DNA of 64,000 nucleotides from Entoloma clypeatum (GCA_963565915.1 OY751493.1:4526001-4590000), one strand, 5' to 3'; counted from the stretch's first letter, positions 22,021 through 35,300 are shown. Numbers and translations: made by a program. The notes: a model not told the origin generated them from the sequence alone.

Positions 22021-23247
22021 TCACATTTGTTTACCTTTCTTCGCAGGTCGGACAACCTCACCAGTAGACTCGTGCCCCAGCTCAGATTCTCCTGCTTTCC
22101 TCTTCCCCTTCGAATCACCAGCTTCTGGTGGGTCTTCGTCGTCATCTGCCACAAACATCTGCTCATCAGGCAGCCATTTGGATGAGGCCTCGTCGAGTAG
22201 TTGACTTAACGAACCAGCCTTCACCCCTGCCTTGCGCTCGAACAGAAGTTCGGATGCACCCTTTTTGTTCTTTTTTGTGCCCGCATGGATCACATGCAGG
22301 ACCACCTGAAGTGCATGTGATGTGAGATGTCGCAACGACCTGACGTGGGTTTCAGCAAAGGAAGTGGTCGGATTGGGGTGTTGCGTGGGATTGCGTTCGT
22401 CCAAAAGCCTTGATAAATAGAAATCAACCATAAGGTTGATAAATGGCCGATACTCCACCGAACCCCAGACAAGGTAGGCGGCCTCATCCACGTCCTCTGG
22501 AACAGTTTTTGAAAGATAGCGATCGGTGTCCTCGAGGGAAAGCTGCGAAAACGCTGGCGTCAATGGATGTTGAGCTGGATCTGATTCGTTCCATTTTAGC
22601 ATTAGAATTGTATACAGGTATGGCACTTGACGTTCGCAGTTAGTTAGCACATCAAGGGAGGAATGAGGAAACGCACGATATTGGACGTGGGCGCTCCTCA
22701 CCAACGGGATCAGTTGATCGCCTGCGCGGTTCAATTTCTCCGTCAGATAGTCGTTGAGGCCTTAAAGAATCTGGTCAGCGGTCGCTTTCCCTCGAGAAAT
22801 AGTGGGTGTCACACTTTGGCCAACTCTGTCGCTGGTTTCCCACTCCAAAACCACAGCTCTCGCTCTCTCTCTCTCTTCTTCGAAGGCTTTCCAACTCGCT
22901 CTCTCTGCTTCGAGGGCATCCAACCTCCTTCGAACATCGCCGAGCTCGGAAGTCAGATCGCCGATCTTCCCTTTTGATTCCTGCGATTGGTTATAAGTAA
23001 CGGGGTCTGTAATTGAATTTGAAAGTGGCATCACCGTCAAGCGAACCCGGTCGCTGTTCGGGTGTTTGATGTGAATCCGGAGGGATGGTGACTTATTGAT
23101 TGCATAGTTGCTAATTGGGGATGACCATGTGGTCACGTCTTCCAGCGCTTGAGGGGTCGTGGGACCTTCGCCGTCAGGATAATCGACGAGGTAAGTTACA
23201 TCGGGTTCCTGTTTCCCGAAAGATCGTACAACGCTTGATCGTGGCAT
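22021..23247 (-). CDS. Coiled-coil protein, possibly inactivated by one in-frame stop
   Basis: The N-terminal part begins MPRSSVVRSFGKQEPDVTYL at 23247. It has a folded-looking region (LRIHIKHPNSDRVRLTVMPL), then a coiled coil (LGDVRRRLDALEAERASWKA ... EEERERARAVVLEWE). The same frame continues after TAA at 22759-22761 (ADQIL-stop-GLNDYLTEKLNRA) to a C-terminal region (YLVWGSVEYRPFINLMVDFY, RSLRHLTSHALQVVLHVIH). It ends in an acidic then basic tail (FVADDDEDPPEAG ... RPAKKGKQM) that looks like a nuclear signal. A 70-75-bp GT-AG intron with a CTAAC branch site probably sits near 22560-22670. A small head, coiled coil and basic tail recall XRCC4-like or kinetochore proteins, but no family assignment is justified. 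The stop may be real decay. Confidence 0.5.
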
Positions 23248-23249
23248 AT

Positions 23250-24030
23250 GGCGCTTTGGATGGGCGTGAAGAGGAAGGATGAATGTCTCAGTTCCACTTG
23301 GTAGAGTGTAACACTCACGTGGCCGATATTGGTCACTGCTGTATCTGCTCTACACATTTATCTACCTACAACATATTGCGTTTGGACCAAGGCCACCAAA
23401 CTTATCGTAAAAAGAGAAACAGGTCGGAGAGAGGAAAAATGTTGCCAGTGTCATCAGTGATGTGGGATGAAATATACAAATGCTACTGCTACTGAAAAGG
23501 ATGGGGGCAAGTTGTATGTCAGATGCGTGGATTGGTAAACTGATTCTTGCAAGGAAAAATTTCACCCTATCCAAATCTCATAAAGGATCTGACGGGGACT
23601 TTGGAGATGGTCCTCGGGCCAGAAGTATACGTGCCAATAGCTGACGCTTATTGCAGCAAACCCCGCAGCCGCACCAAAGCTCAGCAACAATCCGCTTCGT
23701 ACTCAACACGACAGACTCCCAGATTCCTTCGTATCATTGCAACCACTGACGATGGACAGCGAAAGCGTCTAGAAGGGGAATGGAAGGGTGATATGGCCGT
23801 CTTGCGGTGGGATGTTGTGAAGAAGTATTTAGGTTCAACGGCCGATTTGGTGGGGTTGTGTTCTGAGTATGTTTGTTTCTGTCATTACGAGACCGAATTT
23901 TTTTTTTTTTTGTTATTCTGCATGTTCGTTTAGCAATCAGAAAGCTTGTGCTCGACTAGCATTGATGGCAAAAAGCTGGTGTGGCCAAGGTGTGGCAGGG
24001 TAGTATTTCGTCTACACGAGGTTCGTCGAC
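23250..24030 (+). other. Intergenic with one coding-like scrap
   Basis: A plus-strand stretch at 23690-23870 reads STRQTPRFLRIIATTDDGQR then RLEGEWKGDMAVLRWDVVKK, which looks coding, but no start, splice partner or family could be found. Confidence 0.3.
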
Positions 24031-24058
24031 GGAGTCATTTAGGGATCAAATCACTCAC

Positions 24059-24469
24059 ATCGTTGACTGTTCCGAGTCCACCAACCGTCGCCATTCCATA
24101 CTTCATCGCTTCTAGATCCACCTCTCCCCAAAGCGCTCCTCCGCCCACATGAACCACCTTCCTCTCCTCGTCAACCTTGACCGCCTTGATGTACCTCGAA
24201 AGATCGATGACGAGTCCGTCCTCGCTGGACAACATCCCTGATGAGTTATGTGCCCCGCCACGGATCACGATCGGAAGAGCATTGTCCTGGGCGTATTTGA
24301 TAGCGAGCACGACATCAGTCTCGTCTTTCACAATGCTGGCTCGGCGCTCTGCATTGTTGGCCCATCGTGCAATCGCAGACGCGTAATCGGGGTCAGAAGG
24401 GGTTACTATGTCTCAATTGAATTTGGCCTTGAACGCAGCAAAGTCGAGGTTGGATGTCTGTGGGGCCAT
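24059..24469 (-). pseudogene. FAD-linked (BBE-type) oxidoreductase fragment
   Basis: The start is at 24469 (MAPQTSNLDFAAFKAKFN), then an in-frame TGA at 24413-24415 where Gly would be expected. Next come DIVTPSDPDYASAIARWANN, TDVVLAIKYAQDNALPIVIR, GGAHNSSGMLSSEDGLVIDL and HVGGGALWGEVDLEAMKYGM. The last three are the N-terminal half of the FAD_binding_4 domain; GGAH is the site that covalently holds FAD in berberine-bridge-like oxidases. The exon ends at a GTGAGT donor (24058), but the expected following block (HTGIGGLTLGGG-like) is not found downstream. Nonsense mutation plus 3' truncation make it a pseudogene. Confidence 0.8.
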
Positions 24470-24518
24470 GACTCGGATGGTGTTCAACGGAAAGAAGAAA
24501 ACGCGGTAATCACGGCTG

Positions 24519-25922
24519 TCATTGTCCCGCCATACGTCGAGCCTTCATTTTGCCCTTTTCGGCGGATGGACTACCTTCGCCGCTGGCGTTCTTCCTCTTA
24601 GACTGCCTCCCACCTTCCCTTGACCCCCCACCACCGCCTCTACCACTACTCGGCCCATCGCCTCCACCACCGCCACGACCACCGCCACGACCACCGCTTG
24701 GACCACCGCCAGGGCCACTGCCACCAGAACTTTTCAACGTGAGATGGGCGACAATCCTCCTTGCCAATACGATATCTTCGCATTCGGACAAATCATAGGA
24801 TAGTCATGCCATCAGCGCAGCAAAGACAGCCCCTGCGAAAATTGGAATCCGCCAGTAACGTATCTCCTCAAATGCTGCGGCACCAGGTGCAAGCGGTATT
24901 CTGCCAAGAATGGTGGGGGAATCCTCTTAAATGTCCAACGAGTCAAAGATGCGAGCGACGTTCTCAGCAGTGGCTTCTTCGAATTTCTTTTTACGAATGA
25001 TGGATAGGCCTGGTAGGTATGTGGTAGCCATGTCATTTCTAGCTGCTGTAGTTGGGTCGAGCGTAACCAGCGTGAAAAGCCCTATGTATGGGATGATGGC
25101 GGCAGGGTTGGGTAATCCCACTGACGTTCCGTCCAAAGCATCCACCAGAAGATCGAAGACCTGGTCGTCGAAGCCTCAGTTCAGCGCGGAAACCTGAACG
25201 GAGAACATGACGCACCTCGTGTAGCGGTTTCAGGACCTTGCGAGTAGAGCTGACGTATTTTTCGAGGTACTTGAGGACGGGGATCGGGAGAGACAGGACA
25301 ACGCGATTTTTGGCGAAGAGGGCGTGACAATTTGGGCAGTCTACAGTGATATCCCATCTATCAAGAAACACAGAATACAGTTATTCTTCACTTACGAACA
25401 ACGCCATTCATTTCTGCATTCCTTTCAAATCCTTCATGTAAAACGCCAAGTCTGACTGCATCGCGAAGCTAAGGAGCACTAATATCAGAGCTTGGACGAT
25501 ACTACATCATGACTTCGCTACGAACCTGATTTTCCCCCTGTGTAGCTGCATCAAGTAGATGCGCGCATTCCAAACGGCGATGATGGACTCGGAGCGGGTG
25601 TCGGATGTCAAAATCTCAACATCGCCCACACGTCAGCCTGAAGTATTTCCCGAGGCAACACACGTCAAAAAAAAAGAGGACAATCATTTCTCTCGACCAT
25701 TCCCCTTGGCAAAAAAATAATTTCATTCTCTTTTTTGGCAGGTTGTTCTTTGAAACCCATCTCTCACTAGATCTCACTGTCAGGAGTGCTAGTCAATGTG
25801 AACTTGTCGCCCTCACCTCCTCAGTAGAAGCGAAGATTTCAGCACGCGTTCGCAGACCAAGGCAGACATTGTTGAGGTTCAGAGCTTGGGCGGTATCGTC
25901 TGCGATCCCACTCTATCCTTGA
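24519..25922 (-). pseudogene. Unidentified intron-rich gene or relic
   Basis: Coding-like exons in order on the minus strand: about 25895-25815 (IADDTAQALNLNNVCLGLRT, RAEIFASTEE, GTGAGG donor), 25610-25530 (SDTRSESIIAVWNARIYLMQ), about 25460-25420 (FAMQSDLAFYMKDLKGMQ), 25368-25210 (DRWDITVDCPNCHALFAKNR ... LPIPVLKYLEKYVSSTRKVL) and 25160-24927 (VFDLLVDALDGTSVGLPNPA ... IIRKKKFEEATAENVARIF, stop). The same frame stays readable past that stop to 24806. Below lies a Gly-rich, basic stretch (24735-24540, GGRGGGRGGGGG), probably in another frame by chance or a separate tail. I do not recognise the family. The in-frame TAA at 24927 suggests decay. Confidence 0.4.
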
Positions 25923-28900
25923 AAGTCATGTAGCGCCATTCATGGCCTTTGGTCTTTGCAGTTGAGCTATGGTTGGAGCTCGGAGATTGCGACTGGGGCC
26001 GCTCCAGGGTGTCGATGGCGGTCAATGTATCCGTGTTTCCTTGGGAGGTGTTTCACCGACCCCATCCATAGGACCGCAAGAAAATGTTAACAGATGCGTT
26101 TGTTTATGGCTTGGTCTCACTGTCTTTTTTTGTCACAGTCATCCGTCAGTGGAGTTCAAGCGCTGAGCGTTTTGCCCTATGATTTGGTTGCTGCGGACAA
26201 TGTTGCACGACATCACTCGCGTTCGTAGACGGGTTAGAAGGACCGAAGACCTACAAGCTATCGTTGATGAAACAGGAAAATCATGCCACCGAATGCAGCT
26301 CCTCGCTGTTCGTCCTAGGCCATCGTGGCATCCAAACCCACCACCCGGGTCCTCAGATACAACGTCTTATTGGTCAACAATGCAGGATCGCACACTGGCA
26401 GACCGCGGTCTACAGTAACTACTTTTATCCATGACATGGGAACGGCCTCAAGGATTGGTATCGATTTCCTTCCCTCTCTATACCCTGAACATTCGACTAC
26501 AGAATCTCGTCGGAAAGTTCTACCGTAGCTGGCATAATCTCCTCTGTCTTCCCGTTTACAGTGTTCACTGGCAGAATCAAGCGATTCAAGTATTCCCGCA
26601 ATGGGCGTCTATAGCCCAGTACTGTTACAAGTTCTCTGATGCCTCTGACAACAGCAGGGAATCATGACAGCGAATTTTCAAGGTACGACCTGATCATCTC
26701 CCCATATGTGAATGTCGGATGCTCCGTCGCCCTTCCGTCTTCCATTCGAGTCAAGGAATGTCCGCGGTAATTTCTCTGGAATCCTCATCAGCTGGCGATT
26801 TTGTATTGTTTTGATCAGCATGGTCTTTCCTCGGAAGCATTGCCGTCCTTCGCCTTCTTTTTCCCTACCACCCCGTGCGATAGCGGCATTCGGGGACGCT
26901 ATCATTTTTCATAGACATTCTTGGATCTTTTGTGCTCCCTTTTCCAATCTTGACGACCGGCATGCAGAGACCAGGGTAATGCCGTCTGAATCTTGCTCCA
27001 AAAAACGAGGGAGAACATGTATCTTCCTATCCGTCGCTTGAGGCCCAAAACTTGCTGAAGGTCCGGAACAAATTTACTCATCGTGGACGGACATTCAAGT
27101 TTCTGCATTTACATCAGGGGGTGGATTGGAGCCCTCGCGTTGCTCATTAATCGTTTCAAGGAGTCTTTGTGGGGCCAAAATGTCAGTATTATTACTCCTC
27201 CGCGCCCCCAATATCCTCAGAAATAGGCTTATCACTCGCTCTATACACGTGTCGACCCCAATTCTCAAGCATCTGAATGGCGCTCGAAGATTTCCGAGTC
27301 GAAAATGGATCGAACCTGGTCGTTGGGTTCGAGGTCCGAGCTCCCGGGGGCAGGTTCAATTTGGGCATGAAAAAAACCTTTACATTTGGTCTGTATTCAA
27401 TTTTTCCCTCGCAAATTAAATTAATTCTCATCGTATTGGAGCAGGCCAGAAACGCGACAGATCCTGTTTGGAACAACCGAGGATATCCGTGGCCGAAAAA
27501 CAGGGCGTATCCCACATTGACGCATCGGGAATCTAATGGCGAGCGAGTTTTGGCACGTAACGAGTCCCATTTCCCCACTCGATTGGGGCCACTTGTTATC
27601 ATTTGAAGGCGCGATAAAACAAATTATCGTTAGAACTCTGTGGATCGTCCGACCTGGGGAAATATATCAAACCCTTCGTCTATTTTTCGCCCACAAAGCC
27701 CACCGTGTTCTAGGCCCAGCCCCATGATCGACTTCCTGACCAATGGGTGAGTCTGAAGATCAGAAAATTCGCCGTTTGAAAACCAGTGGAACCTGTCATG
27801 CCCCAAATATGCGACGTGGGGATGTGTATGTCACAGGAACGGCCAATCGCGGAGATGTTTCTGATATCGCACTTGAAGGCCTCGGCCTCGGCCTATTACG
27901 AGTTAAAAATGGGACGTGAGATGTCGGGTATTCGCGGAGGCCGCCGCTCTTTTCAATGGAACTATTTTCGAAGACGTTATCGCCAACGAGGACGTAAACA
28001 GCGCGCGGGCGCAGGCGAAAAATAAATGAAAGGACGGTGCTTGAGTCACATCAGAAGGAATAGTGTGGTAAGTACTAGGTGACGCGAGCAACGGTGAACC
28101 CTGGGTCACCGTTGGGAACCTTGTTTAATATATCGCGAGCCTCGACAAACAGAAGGGGAAGGAAAAATTGTGATCTGCCGTCTGTATGGAGTAGTTGTTT
28201 GATAAATTGGCCACGCCATCGAGGGCGCCGGACAAATATCGTGAGATCAGACCGCCCACCAGCACGTTCTCACCAATTCCGAACCTGAGGAAAAGAAGTA
28301 TAAGATATACCAGAAGGGGGATATGTCAAGTTCAAGGACGGACCCCATGAATTTTTAGTATACCAGGTGATTCCACCTCTACGGATTGCTCTCTTCATCC
28401 AATTCCAACACTATTCATGCAATGCAAGCCACCATGAGGTTGTGGTTGTTGTTTTGCCCAATAATATGTATTATTGAAAATCTTACCAAACTTTGTTCTA
28501 GTTGTGGCGTTAATTTGATGGATGATCAATGAACGGCGAACTCTGAGCTTAAACTTGATCACTGGGTCCGAGTCCCAAGGGCGTTATGCCGTGTTAGGAT
28601 TAGCAGGCCTCAATGCCATTGAGGGTGCCCATCATTGAAACAAGTCCTTGTCAACTACTGCTTATGCCCTTCAAATCTATCATTTTGACCAAATTAAAGG
28701 CAGAGTTGTCAATCGAGCCCTGCATATGTACACACAAACAACTAATCATATTATTGAGAAAAATGTATGCTTAGTCTAGTGGTAGCTAAACCACTGGTCC
28801 GAGGCAGCACAGATGGAATATCAGACAAGAGGGCAAAGACAAAACAACATTGATGATTTAGTATGTTCGATCATCGAACGCGGACGCGAGCGCGGCGAAT

Positions 28901-29758
28901 CCTGGAGAAAGGAACGAAACACAGTGCGCTCCTGCAAAGTGACAAATATTTATACGGAGATCGTACCGAAAACTTACAACAGGAAAAATTTAAACAAACG
29001 CACAAAACCTAAAAATACTTGTCATATAGGCGGGGATGGCTGAAACAACCGGCGGGGTTGAACGCTGACATATCTGTATTAGCATTGTCAGTGATTGGCG
29101 GCGTTTTTCAGTCGAGGGAACGCCGCGGGAAAGGTCGCGCGTGGATCATTCTGATGCAACTGCTCCAGAGAGACACATGAACGGCGGAGGGGGATGAAGT
29201 GAACCATATTTAGGAAAATCAGCGCTACGCTATGAGAAAACAGGAACATCTTTGACGCACTCTGCTGCTGGGTACCTCCGAGTCTCCGACTTCGCCGTTG
29301 CAGCAATGCACCGTCGCATCGAATTGGAGAGAAACAAGACGGGAGGTGAAGCTAAGGATTGCCACGGTCGTGTCCGCTACCGCAGTAAATGTTAGCTGAT
29401 AATATGTGTAACTTGTTGAAGCATACCGTTGACCGGTGGTTGACCGTGGTCGATGTGAACACGGGAAGCTGCTAGATTGCCGTCGGGATATTTTCTCCCT
29501 CGCCTTCAGGCGATCGGCGTGAGCAGAAGAAGCAGTTTGGTACCTGCCTCTCGGGAGGCGGGAAAGGATATGGGAATATTACGTAACTTATCGACGGGGA
29601 TCAAAAGGGGAGGCGATCGAGATCTTGATCAGATCGGTATCTCCCGGTACCTACAGGTTTGCGTTTGTCCATTGCAATTGCGCATCTCTGCGGAAGTCCA
29701 ACCGAAGGTATGTACATAAACTGACCGTAAATCCTTCCACACTCCTCTCTGTTCCATA
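25923..29758. other. 3.8-kb stretch without a supported gene
   Basis: Only short frames on both strands. Paired frames at 27192-27606 open on both strands but have no motif. A tRNA-like D-arm/box A sequence (TAGTCTAGTGG) is at 28774-28784, but a full tRNA cannot be folded. The last ~100 bp should hold the promoter of the F-box gene at 29759. Confidence 0.45.
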
Positions 29759-32391
29759 ATGTCCGTCTATACACCCTCCAGATTTATCAGGCTCCCCCTC
29801 GAGATCATCGACGCTATCGCATTTGAGCTGAGCGCTCTGCAGCCATTGGGACCTCCGTCTGTTCTTTTGTCACTCTTGTGCAGCTGTCGCGACGTATACT
29901 ACTCCCTCTGTCCTCGCGTCAACCCTGCTCTGTGGGCTAGAATCTTTCGGTACAAGTTCGACTCCGATGCCGTCGAACGTCGCATGTTCTCGCCAACTCA
30001 AAAGCAGTGCGTGGAGCAGCTGGTTCGCTACTGTAGGGCCATGCAGACGCTGCGCTGCAAAAACCGTTTCCATGGATCTGATCCATCTTTTTTTGACGAC
30101 ATCCCCCTCGAAGACGCTTTAATGACAGCTGTGGTCATGATGCTCGAGGACGACGGCAAGAACGTCAGACAGCTGTGTGAATGGGCCCATGCGGACCATT
30201 TCACTAAATTTTTGGTACGTAACACGATGTTCGCCGAAATGCGGTCCAACGACGGATGGCCCGTGGAAAATAAACGCAACGCGTGTGCCGTGTGGCTACT
30301 CTGGATGCTCACGGCCGAAGGTATGTTACTCCGTCTGCATTAATTGCACTTTTCTCATTCAAAGCAATAGAGAGCCTTAGAAATGAAACGCCAGAAGAGC
30401 GTAGCCATATCATCTCTGTCCTCCTTCCCTTTGTCACATTTCCATACCGCTACCCCTCCTCCGAAGCGCCTCCTCAGCGCTTTCGACTCCCCTTCCCTCC
30501 TGCTCTGCCCACACTACCGACGACAATCCAAACTGCCCACGGCCCGTACCCCGTCTGGCCCCCCATGAATCGTTCAATCGTTGAAGTCCACTACGAGAGC
30601 CGTCCCACACTTAACATTCCCCTGATCGCCCCCGCTGCAAAGCTGCTCTTCTTCGCGCGGCAGGAGCTGACGCCCCTTCCCACCCCACCCCATCTCGCGA
30701 GGAATAGAGCCGAGCTCCTCGAGAGGGTCGGACATACGGGTGTAGCTCTGACCAGGGAGGACCTGGATGAATTCAACTGGGGGTGGAGCGCAAGGCTCCC
30801 GCAAGGACTTGGCCCGGACTCTGGAGGTCTAGTCGGTCGACGACGTAGGGATCGACTTCCCTCATGGAGATGGGGTGTTGGGGACACCGTTTCATTTGAT
30901 TTCACCGAGGAAAAAGACCACGCGGGACGTGCCTCGTCTTGTGTTCCTTTCGCGGAAGGAAGCCAGGGTCCGAATGATGGACCGGAACCACGATGGGCAG
31001 GAAAGGCGCCGCACGCGATGTACACATTCAATGGAGCTATGAAGTCGAAAAGTGCCAGGTGGGACGCCGATTGGTGGCGGATGAGGCTCTGTGGCGATCC
31101 GAGGATGATGAGGACGAGAGTGCCGTACGGGCGGGTGTTTCTTCCTGGGAGCATGGACTCGTTTTGGCATGGAAGATTCTTGGTACGTTCAACATTCTTT
31201 TCGCCCTTGGACGTGCACCCGACCGCTTCGCCTTATACTCTTTGCTGACCCCTGTTGTAGATGCCGGCAGAAGCTCAACTGCAAACCCTCCTCGCAAACC
31301 CTCTCTTCCCAGGTGAACAGTTCAACGAGCAGAATATGAGGTTTGTTGTTCAACCAATGTATATCCGGCTCCGAGAGGCGCACGATGTTGTCGGCGCGGC
31401 AAGTACCGCCTCCGCCGACCTCGGAACTCTCAACGACGAGGATGAGGATGGGAACATGAACAACGCATGGTTTGACGGCGCACCAGGAAGCACCAACTTC
31501 CGCGTGCGGCATGCTCTGGAGGGAGAGGGTGTCGAAGGTGGGAGCGAGGACCAGGAGGTGGCTGAGATCGCGGTAACGGATGCGGCGGGGCGAACGAGGA
31601 GTCGCGTGTTTCCGTGCTGGAAGTGCCCACGCGGCGCTGCAGATGTTAATGAGGGTCTTGGTTTGGGGAATGCCGCTTTTTCTCAAGGCGATGATGGGGT
31701 GGACGACGTTGAAGAACTGGGTGAATACGGGAAGGAACAAGGGCCGGGGGAAGAGGACGATTGGACGAAGTACCCACACAACGCGAACGTGTGCCCGGTA
31801 TGTCAGGCTCGCCTGAGGGTCAAGAGGCAGTTGGAGAGAGAGGAGGCTGCCGAGCGCGACAAGGAGAGACTGCGGCGGGAAGTGCTCTTTTCATCCGTTG
31901 GGCTTGGTATGGAGCAGCAGAGCGAGGACGATGACGATGACGACGACGACGACGACGACGACCCCGAGGACTCCTCGAACTCTTATGACACGGAGCTGGA
32001 TGAGCTCGAGCCGTTCTCGACAGCCTACACCACGCCTGACGGGGTCACACACCCCGCTCTTCCGCGTACGCATGACCGTTTTAAGCTCGCGAGTGGTTCG
32101 TGCGATGGTGTACGTGAAGTTTACGTCGTTGGAGGGACGGACGGACGGCATCGCGATGCGTGGGGCGAGTATGAGTTCTACGGGCGGGTGAGGGAGTGGG
32201 ATGGGTTGATTGGTGTTCTTAGGAAGCCGAAGGGAGATGGTGCGCTGGAGGTGGACGACAGGGGGTGTCTGTTTTTCTATGGGTACCTCGTTGGTGGAGA
32301 CAATTGGGTAGGGAATTGGAGGTTCAGTGACGGTGACGGTGGGATTGTGGGTTATGAAGGTGCATTTGTGATGAGTCGGAGGTACGATTGA
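29759..32391 (+). CDS. F-box protein, paralogue A (834 aa)
   Basis: Three exons: 29759-30320, 30371-31182, 31261-32391 (introns 50 and 78 bp). N-terminal F-box-like region: FIRLPLEIIDAIAFELSALQ ... LLSLLCSCRDVYYSLCP ... ALWARIFRYKFD. A helical segment follows (EDALMTAVVMMLEDDGKNVR, WPVENKRNACAVWLLWML). The centre has LTREDLDEFNWGWSARLP and the block SARWDADWWRMRLCGDPRMM. The C-terminus carries DGRHRDAWGEYEFYGRVREW, DGLIGVLRKP and FFYGYLVGGDNWVGNWR, a beta-rich domain with the RHR.AW..Y.FYGRVR.WDGL pattern seen in FBXO31-like substrate receptors. A run of 12 Asp occurs in an acidic linker near 31930-31965. Two CxxC pairs (CWKC at 31618, CPVC at 31793) could bind zinc. Probable SCF ubiquitin-ligase receptor. 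The paralogue at 42984 shares all intron positions. Confidence 0.86.
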
Positions 32392-35300
32392 AGGAGGGAT
32401 TTTCTGATGGATGCCAAGTTTCAGGTTTCCGTTTTGACATGAGCTTTTATCGTTCATGATCGATGATTATTCGCATGCGTACTAGTATGTCTATCCTCAC
32501 ATGCACTTACAGTACTGTATACTACATGACATGATTTCTACTCCGAGCGTATATACCGTCTACTCCGAGTCTATGTAATTTCAGAAGAAGTCTTGCCGCG
32601 TGCGCAATTCTCACAGTTCACAGTAATGACAAACACGAGTTCAACTTGCGCCACGACTCTTGTCCAGTAATCTCACACCATGACGAGAAAAAGTGGTGTC
32701 ACTTCATGAGTAAGTCTCGAAAGGGAAACGGAAGATAAGACTTACGTGTCGACGCTTGGCATCGAAGACAAGGGGGTGGTCTGAAACTCAGGGAAGTGAC
32801 CGATTAAAGCTCCCGACGCCCAGGCTACTTACTGTAACGCTAGAAGTTGAATCCGGCGGCATGGTCCCTAAGGTGTGTCCTCACCCGTAAGTATTCCCTG
32901 AGACCGGGTCGACAGCTATCGACAGTGTCGTGCGTAACTGATGCTGATCGTCGGAGATAAAGAAAATCAGTGCCCGGAAGTTCTGTGAATGTTGAAGGAC
33001 TTCCTGGTTGGGGAATGGTGACGGTATACAGCAGGATCGGTGAGCTGGAACGCAAGTTCGATGTACATAGTACTAGTACTCTACATCATGATGGCAGACT
33101 TCGCGTATCGTGAACTCAGTGCTTCAAAGCTTGAAAGCTTCACAACTTACTTATCGATATTTTTCTTCCATTGTCAAGGTCCCTGCCAGAATCATCATAT
33201 GGAGATTTACCCCGAAGCTCGTGACGACGGTCAACAACTTTCCCACACACCTTCTAAGTCGACCGCCAATGGCATTCGGCGAATGCTCAAGGCTCAAGGC
33301 ATCCTGAGAGCAAAGTTCATGATATCAACCTGATGTTCTCTATCGGGGTAATGCAGCGTCACCAAAAAGGGTTAACCGTGACAACGTCGCAACTGGCGCC
33401 GAGCGGTAAGTCGTGGCCACTCTTACAGTTGACCCGTTGACACATTCCAGAACTCACGAAAATTGCACAGTCAGTGACCTGCTAGTCTGATTTTACTGCC
33501 AGAATTGTTCGTCATGATCCAGGTGTTCAAGTTTCTGTCTGGCCGTAAAACTTGGCTTTGATTCGGCGACTGAGTGAGCATATTCAAACCCATTCGACGG
33601 CGACGTGGCCCCTCAGTAACTTACCGGAACCATGGCGTCCACCCACCATCATGCCTCCGACCGGTCAGACCCTCCGGGATGACACCCTTCAAATCAATGT
33701 CATTCCATGGCCTTCATTTCGGTTGTGAATTGCTTCTTAGGGGTGGTGGTATGGAGGGTATGTATGTTCGAGGCATCCTTCTACATTTTATGGACTGACC
33801 AGAAACCTACCCAATCAGAAAGCATTCGGTTTCTTACGATTCAAGTATCTATGTAAGTAAGTCCATCTCGTGAAATATCGCTCTCCCACTCCTCACCTCA
33901 GGCTGGGCATCTTTAGATTTAGGTCCCGACGCCACGGTTGCGTCGGGTACTTAGCTAAACTCTTGCCGCGTATTGTCTCGAAACCGTCTTTGTATCGGTT
34001 TTCCTCTGAGTTTCGAAGTCTGAATGCCTTAATTCCAAGACTTCTATGGTTTACAAAGATTCCTATGCTTCCTTGTTCTTTCAGACGATGCGGCTAACTG
34101 GGGAAACAGGAACAGGTCTGCCACGGACCCCCCGACCCACACAGCTTCTGGTATTACCTTCATTCTACGTCCACTGACACCGTTAATGGACACGAGTTAG
34201 GCGCAGGCAACTACGGGATCATGCGCTAGTCACCCTGCGCTGCTCCCTCGTGAGACATGTGCCGTCTCATGAACCATGTGCTACCTCCTCCGCAGTCCTA
34301 CATAATGGGCATGGAAAGCATGTTCTGGAAACAAATTTACCATCTAATGGATAGCCGCGACTCGGAGGAATATGTATTCAACTTGGCGCTGACAAATCCA
34401 CAATGCGCCGACTCCGGAGTTTGATGTCACCACTCGAATCACAAGTTGGCGTTTGGTGGACGTCTGACGTGTATTTTCGTCAGGGAACTATGTACTTGAA
34501 TGAAAGTACAAGAAGCTCTCGGGGACCCTAGGTGCGCCCCACTGTCACGGCCGGAGCTAAAATTTGCCCGCGTCCCCTCTTTGTCGAAGGAATCCACATG
34601 GATCCATATGTGTGTGTACGAGAAGCAACGTATTCTGTACATCAGGGTCGTCTGCTTCTCGACCAAAGAACCATTTCTTTCAATGTGCGTGGATCGTGGA
34701 TGATAACTTCACCATCATTTCAGAATTTTCTCTTGGGATCGCTCGCATTCAAGTTTGTCTCTGGTCCGCTCGCTCATTCACGAGGATGTTGGAATTAGAT
34801 TTCACGACCTACGTCTGATGAGTGACAGCTAAGGAATGCAGCACTCGTGAGCCGGTATTTCAATGTTCAATTTATCATCCCACTTTAGGATTATCGTTGT
34901 TACAGATATAATATAATTCATGGATGGACAACCACGATTGAAGCTGTACCAACCGATGATTTGAGCTGTTGTAGGCACACAGCTTGGGCCTTGAGCTGAA
35001 CATTGGGTCCTCGAAGACCGTCTATCATCACTGGTCGGTTTTCATAGAAAATATTATTTCCTATGATATGCCCATATGACATACATTATAGACATGAGGC
35101 CAGAGGGTTGGTGCCCCGTGAGCCGGATACACCCCCTCTATCCGGGGTAATGCATAAATGATGCGGAGCATCCAACCCTTGGGATTTTCGATTGATATGT
35201 CGAAAGAGTGCTTCACGGGAGAAGAATCGTCCGATTCTGATCAGCTGATTTTTTTGGCGCAGAGTTGATGTGACTGACCATATGACTCGATGTTGGCCCG

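Noticed and set aside
24540..24735. Gly-rich minus-strand / Pro-rich plus-strand frame
   Set aside because: A simple-sequence GGN repeat gives open frames on both strands; no evidence for a separate gene.
27192..27606. Overlapping frames open on both strands
   Set aside because: No motif, no splice partners and low-complexity residues; chance openness is likely.
28500..28580. tRNA gene suggested by GGGTCCGAGTCCC
   Set aside because: No acceptor stem, D-arm or anticodon arm could be placed upstream at normal spacing.
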